Source of the DNA: a virus | IMG/VR virus record: IMGVR_UViG_3300010883_000052 | Location: 1 to 48,999 of that record | Direction: 5' to 3' (one strand) | DNA length: 48,999 nt | In this document: positions 45,475 to 48,999 of the stretch, one piece after another | Position numbering within the stretch: the stretch's first letter is position 1 | Layout of the letters: each line of letters starts with the position of its first letter | The notes under the pieces: model-generated | The model's input: only the letters and a program-made list of their open reading frames with translations | Told to the model about the DNA's origin: nothing | The model's database searches: none | Program-made: the position numbers and the translations under genes

Positions 45475-46380
45475 TTATGCCGCGGTTTCAGCTAATTTCT
45501 GAAAATACGTCAATGATTCATCATTTTCATCTTCAGCTGTTGTAACACTTTCAACAACAGGTTCTACGTGTGGAGTGGTCATAGGTTTACCACCATCAAA
45601 GGGAGGTTCACTTACTGGAACAACTGATTCTGATTGTGCACCAAGAACTCTATCAAGTCTGGACTTCAATTCAGAAAATTCCTTAAATCTATTATCAGCT
45701 GTAAATTCAGAAAGTGGAAATTCTTTCTTCCAAAGTTCTTCTAGTTTTTCATCCGCACCTTCAAACAATGGTGAAACTGAATCAAACTCGGATTTATCAA
45801 AATTATTAAATCCATCTACCTTACGAATCTTCAAACGAAAGTTCGCTCCTTCCCAAAGATCAAAAGGATTAATAGGATTTTCATCTTCAAATTGTGGATT
45901 CATTTGATCATTGATTTTATCAAAAATCTTCTTACCATATTTGAAAAGTTTAAGTTCTCCCTCATTTTGAGGATTGGCGGGATCTTTGAGAACTAAAATA
46001 TTTGACATATAAACAAGACGCCGCTTTTGTTTGCGAGCGATTTCCTTATTTGCCTCAATTCCAGAATTCCAAAGTGAGGAATTATATTCACATACTGGAC
46101 ACTTTTTTCCAATAGTAGTTGGACATTCCTCAATGTACCATCCACCAACACCTTGAAATCCATGATTCCAAGTTTTTGCCCACGGCAGATCTTCTCCTGT
46201 TGGTGCTGGGAGAAACCGGGTAACAGCATATCCATTACCAGATTTATCAAGTTCCGCTTTCCACATACGAGTGTCTTCCGCGAAACCCTTTGAACTATCT
46301 GCTTGTTCTTGTAGTTTTTTATTGATTTTGTCAATTGACTTTTGACGTGACTTTTTTAGATCAGAAAATGATTGTGACAT
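45475..46380 (-). CDS. gp32: Single-stranded DNA-binding protein gp32
   Basis: A 301-residue protein, the same length as T4 gp32. The basic N-terminus (LKKSRQKSIDKINKK) corresponds to the cooperativity region with the LAST-like motif. The core has MWKAELDKSGNGYAVTRFLP and the zinc site H73, C86, C94, C97 (WNHGF; EECPTTIGKKCPVCEY), with T4-like H-x-C-x-C-x-x-C order. The C-terminus is acidic (EDENDESLTYFQKLAETAA). Gp32 coats DNA in replication, repair and recombination and calls gp59 and polymerase. It is preceded by AAGGAT 6 bases before the ATG and by a sigma-70 promoter. The AU-rich leader of about 55 bases could support autogenous binding as in T4. Confidence 0.95.
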   Translation of the reverse strand: MSQSFSDLKKSRQKSIDKINKKLQEQADSSKGFAEDTRMWKAELDKSGNGYAVTRFLPAPTGEDLPWAKTWNHGFQGVGGWYIEECPTTIGKKCPVCEYNSSLWNSGIEANKEIARKQKRRLVYMSNILVLKDPANPQNEGELKLFKYGKKIFDKINDQMNPQFEDENPINPFDLWEGANFRLKIRKVDGFNNFDKSEFDSVSPLFEGADEKLEELWKKEFPLSEFTADNRFKEFSELKSRLDRVLGAQSESVVPVSEPPFDGGKPMTTPHVEPVVESVTTAEDENDESLTYFQKLAETAA

Positions 46381-46441
46381 CTTATATCCTTATATTTTTA
46401 TGGTTAACATTATATTTCATCTGATTCGCACTATACATACT

Positions 46442-46470
46442 ATTATACACTATTTATCATCCCATGTCAA
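46442..46470 (-). promoter_or_regulatory. Consensus sigma-70 promoter for gene 32
   Basis: On the minus strand TTGACA (46465-46470) is followed after 17 bases by TATAAT (46442-46447), a perfect match to both consensus boxes and spacing. The -35 box is inside the last codons of gene 59. Transcription would start about 55 bases before the gp32 ATG. Confidence 0.85.
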
Positions 46471-47104
46471 GCCCCCCCTTCATTATTTTTTTGAATTTAG
46501 AAATATCATCTATTTTTAGAAAAGGTTCATATTTAATCATCAGACGATAAACATCTGGCCAAACTACTTTATCTAAAATACCTTTATTCCAAAAATCTGT
46601 AAATTGTAAAATTTTATCCATTATAATTGCTGATTCTATATTGATTCTTTTTCCTAATATCTCTTCTAATAAAATTGGGTGTTGTCCTTCTTCAACAGTA
46701 AATATTCTATTAAATCCCAACTGTAATCCCAATTCTCTATTGTTAAAATTCTCAATTAGAGATCTTAACTCATTTATATCTTGAGTAAATTGATATGTTA
46801 ATGATTCAATTTTATTCTTCCATTTATTATGAGTTCTTTTCGCGTCATCACCATACATTTCTCCAACCCACATATCAGAATTATAAACAAAATTGGAAAC
46901 CAAAAATCCTTCAACTTCTTCATGTTTTCTTAATTCTTTGGCGAGATTTTCAAAAAAATACTTATCATTTCTATTTTGATAAGTAGTATATCTTGCAGAA
47001 ACACCTCTATTCTTAAAAGAATAATTAAAATAATTGTATCTATCTGAATTAAAGTGTCTTTTTAGTGCAAGATAAGTTTTATATACATCAAAACCCCTTA
47101 ACAT
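46457..47104 (-). CDS. gp59: Helicase loader gp59
   Basis: A 215-residue protein (T4 gp59 is 217). VYKTYLALKRHFNSDRYNYF, then NRNDKYFFENLAKELRKHEE and GFLVSNFVYNSDMWVGEMYG match T4 gp59 blocks (KRRDKYFFQKL, FISNLVANQDAWIGD) in order. Gp59 binds fork DNA and gp32 and loads the gp41 helicase. The place just upstream of gene 32 is the T4 arrangement 33-59-32. The C-terminus overlaps the gene 32 promoter. The end has a G7 run in the coding strand (MKGGLDMG). Confidence 0.9.
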   Translation of the reverse strand: MLRGFDVYKTYLALKRHFNSDRYNYFNYSFKNRGVSARYTTYQNRNDKYFFENLAKELRKHEEVEGFLVSNFVYNSDMWVGEMYGDDAKRTHNKWKNKIESLTYQFTQDINELRSLIENFNNRELGLQLGFNRIFTVEEGQHPILLEEILGKRINIESAIIMDKILQFTDFWNKGILDKVVWPDVYRLMIKYEPFLKIDDISKFKKIMKGGLDMG

Positions 47105-47106
47105 AA

Positions 47107-47601
47107 TTAAAATTTAGATATAAATCTTGCTATAGGTTGGACAAAGGGAAGTAAGGCAATCGCCATAAGAGCATTCACTCCTGTATGTACCATCGCAATT
47201 TGTTTGGTGATTCCTACGGGCATTCCGTCGCTGACCAGAATACCAGCCAGCCAGATAGTTCCAGTAGTACCAATGTTGGCTCCCAATACGGCTGCAATCG
47301 CTGATGGTAAAGGTAAAGCACCAGATGCAACAAGTCCGATGATAGCTGTGGTAGAAAGTGAGGAAGATTGCCAAAGGAGGGTACATACAATTGCTCCAGA
47401 GAACATCCAGTAAGGGTTTCCAAGAAAAACCTCAAGGTGTTCTAATTTGCCCATTGTCTTCATTCCACCGCTGAACATCTTTAGACCAATATAGAAGATG
47501 ACAAGACCCAATAGTGTCTGAAAAATTGGATTATTAAACTCCATAAGATTTCCTTTTTTATATTTCCACGAATCGTAAAGTTGTCTATCTTTCTTTTTCA
47601 T
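47107..47601 (-). CDS. Na/Pi-cotransporter-like membrane protein (single repeat)
   Basis: A 164-residue frame. The signature LLWQSSSLSTTAIIGLVASG (QSSS at 78-81), then AAVLGANIGTTGTIWLAGIL (GANIGTT at 107-113), is that of one inverted repeat of Na+/phosphate cotransporters (PF02690-type, NptA or YjbB-like). Full transporters have two such repeats in 300 or more residues, so this is a half-length protein that might work as a dimer. Three or four hydrophobic segments are seen. The frame opens at 47601 in a TAATG overlap with gene 33. The ATG at 47544 (MEFNNPIFQTLLG) has a better ribosome-binding site (AAAGGAAA) and is an equally good start. Phosphate supply during infection is a plausible role. 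Confidence 0.75.
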   Translation of the reverse strand: MKKKDRQLYDSWKYKKGNLMEFNNPIFQTLLGLVIFYIGLKMFSGGMKTMGKLEHLEVFLGNPYWMFSGAIVCTLLWQSSSLSTTAIIGLVASGALPLPSAIAAVLGANIGTTGTIWLAGILVSDGMPVGITKQIAMVHTGVNALMAIALLPFVQPIARFISKF

Positions 47602-47843
47602 TAAATCGGAAGTTTGGATGTCTTAGGAAAGAAATTCAATTTTTCTGCATCATCTCTAAGTCGTTCTTTATTTTCAGCACTAAGTAAGGCCTTAATTGTT
47701 TCTGCTTCAAGATTATTCTCTTCACAATAACATAAAATAGCATCTAAATAATTCATATTTTTAGAGACATTTACCAAATGAGTTATTCTTTCATTAAATG
47801 CTGCTCTATCATTAATATTAAGCATATTCTTTTTTTTATTCAC
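47601..47843 (-). CDS. gp33: Late transcription co-activator, gp33-like
   Basis: An 80-residue protein with MNYLDAILCYCEENNLEAET followed by IKALLSAENKERLRDDAEKL and NFF, the pattern I know in gp33-type proteins of T4-like phages (LDA-CEE-NLE ... L-AE-LN). Gp33 binds host RNA polymerase and links it to sliding clamps for late transcription, which fits the TATAAATA boxes in this window. The frame begins with GTG at 47843 (overlapping the iscU stop as GTGA). The ATG at 47825 (MLNINDR) is an alternative. In T4 the order 33-59-32 is the same, with the transporter gene inserted here between 33 and 59. Confidence 0.75.
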   Translation of the reverse strand: MNKKKNMLNINDRAAFNERITHLVNVSKNMNYLDAILCYCEENNLEAETIKALLSAENKERLRDDAEKLNFFPKTSKLPI

Positions 47844-48229
47844 ACGGTAATTCCGTTTTTGTTCCTATAATCTGCGATTGCTCCCTTAATAGCATCTTCC
47901 GCCAATACAGAGCAATGTATCTTGACAGGGGGAAGAGAAAGTTCTTTAACGATGACTGTATTTTGAATTGAGTGTGCTTCATCCAATGACTTGCCCTTAA
48001 CCCATTCAGTTGCCAATGAAGAACTCGCAATTGCAGATCCGCAACCAAAAGTTTTAAATTTGGCATCGACAATTTTTTCATTTTCATCTACCTCTATTTG
48101 AAGTTTCATAACATCCCCACACTCTGGAGCACCCACAAGACCAGTACCGACCCTATTACTCCCACTATCCATACTACCAACATTTCTCGGTTTCTCATAA
48201 TGCTCTATTACCTTATCTGAATATGCCAT
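47840..48229 (-). CDS. iscU: Fe-S cluster scaffold protein IscU
   Basis: A 129-residue protein of full IscU length. All key residues are present at E. coli-like positions: C37 and D39 in GAPECGDVMKLQI, C63 in FGCGSAIASSSLATEWV, the chaperone-binding LPPVK at 99-103, and H105-C106. So it looks active, taking sulfur from a host IscS and handing [2Fe-2S] or [4Fe-4S] clusters on through HscAB or directly. AAGGAA lies 7 bases before the ATG. The upstream neighbour ends 3 bases before. The close likeness to bacterial proteins suggests host origin. No partner (IscS, IscA, ferredoxin) is seen in the window. Confidence 0.95.
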   Translation of the reverse strand: MAYSDKVIEHYEKPRNVGSMDSGSNRVGTGLVGAPECGDVMKLQIEVDENEKIVDAKFKTFGCGSAIASSSLATEWVKGKSLDEAHSIQNTVIVKELSLPPVKIHCSVLAEDAIKGAIADYRNKNGITV

Positions 48230-48231
48230 AA

Positions 48232-48594
48232 TTAGGTTCCTTGTATATCTGCTGATTCTTTTTGTTCTGGATCATCTTTATCTTTAAACCAATAATCCGT
48301 TGCCTTCGCGAGCACCGCCACATATGCACCAACCATGATATTGATTAAGTCCCTTGACTCAGCCGGTAATGCTCCGAAAAATAATAACCATACTAAAAAC
48401 AAAAAAGTCATAACTATAATCATGGACAACGAAAATCGTGCCCACCAATTCAACTTCTTTCTTGTTTCAATTTTCTCATATCTCAATGCTTCCATCGGAT
48501 TAGTCTCCCATAATTTTTCTTCTTGTTTTTCAATCATTTCTAATGAAGTATTAATTTTTCCATCACCTAATTTCTCTCTGGTTCTTTTATTCAC
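48232..48594 (-). CDS. Small two-helix membrane protein, possibly holin-like
   Basis: A 120-residue protein with a charged N-terminal helix (LEMIEKQEEKLWETNPMEAL), then a hydrophobic helix at about residues 53-75 (ARFSLSMIIVMTFLFLVWLL) and a second near 83-97 (RDLINIMVGAYVAVLAKATD). The acidic soluble tail is KDKDDPEQKESADIQ. It starts with GTG, overlapping the stop of the small basic gene (GTGA). A short two-helix inner-membrane protein could be a holin or a superinfection or transport accessory. There is no endolysin beside it to support a holin call. Confidence 0.6.
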   Translation of the reverse strand: MNKRTREKLGDGKINTSLEMIEKQEEKLWETNPMEALRYEKIETRKKLNWWARFSLSMIIVMTFLFLVWLLFFGALPAESRDLINIMVGAYVAVLAKATDYWFKDKDDPEQKESADIQGT

Positions 48595-48740
48595 TTCCCT
48601 TGTCCTCTATACGCTTTCCAGCACTTTCGTTTATGTTTATTTGTTGGTCTGGAATTTTTAGATTTACCTATACTAGTCCGCTTCGGTGTTTCCTTGGATT
48701 TCTTTACATGTACTAATCCGTATGCTGTTCTTTTAGCCAT
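48591..48740 (-). CDS. Short basic protein (RGQGK family)
   Basis: A 49-residue protein, strongly basic, starting MAKRTAYGLVHVKKSKETPK. The end NKHKRKCWKAYRGQGK is a motif I recognise from small conserved proteins in T4-like marine phages, with unknown function. Its high Lys/Arg content suggests nucleic-acid binding. The start directly follows the stop of the SNase-like gene (TAA then ATG), and its stop overlaps the next gene as GTGA. Confidence 0.75.
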   Translation of the reverse strand: MAKRTAYGLVHVKKSKETPKRTSIGKSKNSRPTNKHKRKCWKAYRGQGK

Positions 48741-48999
48741 TTAATCGTCATCCAGCTGTAATAATTCATGAACTCCTTGTTCTGCTAGAAGTAAACGATT
48801 TTTCCAATGTTCTCCTTCAACATCATCTTTATTCTGTCCATGATAACCAACAGCATAACCACTTTCACACATCCACTTGTTTATATTTGTCCATCCACCA
48901 AACTCATGTCCATCTTCTGTACAATTTATCCAAAGTTCGCCTAATACTCTGCCGAACTTACCTCTACTATCTGATTCTGGACATCGACATTGAATTTCA
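48741..48999 (-). CDS. SNase-like nuclease, C-terminal part (start outside window)
   Basis: The last 85 codons of a gene that runs in from beyond the right edge. GKFGRVLGELWINC and then NINKWMCESGYAVGYHG fit the C-terminal half of staphylococcal/thermonuclease-like enzymes, in which a basic loop and helix (K-GR-LG-V; IN--L---GYAV) follow the active-site strand. The catalytic Arg residues would be partly upstream. The last residues are acidic (LLQLDDD). Phage SNase-like proteins are thought to degrade host DNA or aid recombination, but the role is not known here. Confidence 0.65.
   Translation of the reverse strand, partial: EIQCRCPESDSRGKFGRVLGELWINCTEDGHEFGGWTNINKWMCESGYAVGYHGQNKDDVEGEHWKNRLLLAEQGVHELLQLDDD

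Noticed and set aside
46483-46489. G7/C7 homopolymer at the end of gene 59 as a phase-variation switch
   Set aside because: It lies in the last codons; a slip would change only the final few residues, so no switch is supported.
47836-48087. Minus-strand frame overlapping iscU in another frame
   Set aside because: The IscU frame has all catalytic residues, and the alternative has no family features.
1-48999. tRNA genes, CRISPR arrays, integrase, insertion sequences
   Set aside because: Reading both strands I saw no cloverleaf with conserved T-arm, no regular spaced repeat array, no transposase or integrase motif; a tRNA scan would settle the first.

Overview
The window looks like part of the genome of a T4-like contractile-tailed phage (myovirus) with low GC, of the kind found in cyanophages and pelagiphages. 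The reasons are the recognisable T4-type baseplate and tail genes (gp48, gp53, gp5, gp25, gp6, gp8-like, gp26), the 33-59-32 replication/late-transcription block in T4 order, the head-completion nuclease gp4, copies of the T4-type late promoter TATAAATA, and marine-phage families (DUF4815 baseplate protein, short basic RGQGK protein, IscU, Na/Pi-cotransporter-like protein). The host cannot be named from sequence. The IscU is of the proteobacterial type, so a marine proteobacterium, perhaps SAR11-like, is a reasonable guess.

Layout. (1) 1-9347 is an accessory island, very A+T-rich. It holds three radical-SAM genes plus a detached SPASM-like domain, an SGNH-hydrolase-like gene sitting between a radical-SAM core and that SPASM domain, three GT-A-type glycosyltransferases, two adjacent SAM-methyltransferase-like paralogs and two 2-oxoglutarate-dioxygenase-like genes. 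Left and right parts run on the minus strand and the middle (5177-7955) on the plus strand. (2) 9340-15113, minus strand, encodes tail fibres and small associated proteins, including a fibre with an unusual Tyr/Gln/Gly repeat. (3) 15110-40859, minus strand, is the baseplate module, transcribed right to left: gp48, gp53, gp27-like hub, gp5, several unassigned structural proteins, gp25, gp6, gp7-like, gp8-like, and a 2003-residue DUF4815 protein. (4) 40915-45435, plus strand, runs gp4, an unassigned protein, a tail-tube-family protein, gp26 with an apparent -1 frameshift extension, then a tape-measure candidate. (5) 45475-48999, minus strand, carries the ssDNA-binding protein gp32, gp59 helicase loader, a Na/Pi-cotransporter-like protein, gp33 co-activator, IscU, a two-helix membrane protein, a small basic protein and the end of an SNase-like nuclease.

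How the parts fit. Modules 3 and 4 diverge from a 55-base region (40860-40914) with a late-promoter match on each strand. Module 4 meets module 5 tail to tail at a hairpin (45439-45468). Gene 32 has a textbook sigma-70 promoter inside the end of gene 59. The strongest observation is a U UUU UUA slippery heptamer at the end of the gp26 gene. It would fuse gp26 to a 64-residue extension encoded in the -1 frame. Together with its place between a tail-tube-family gene and the tape-measure candidate, this makes gp26 look like a frameshifted tail-assembly chaperone. The island in module 1 may modify a glycan or peptide at the phage or host surface. The phage IscU could supply Fe-S clusters to its radical-SAM enzymes. 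Both proposals are inference. No tRNA, CRISPR array, integrase or insertion sequence was seen.
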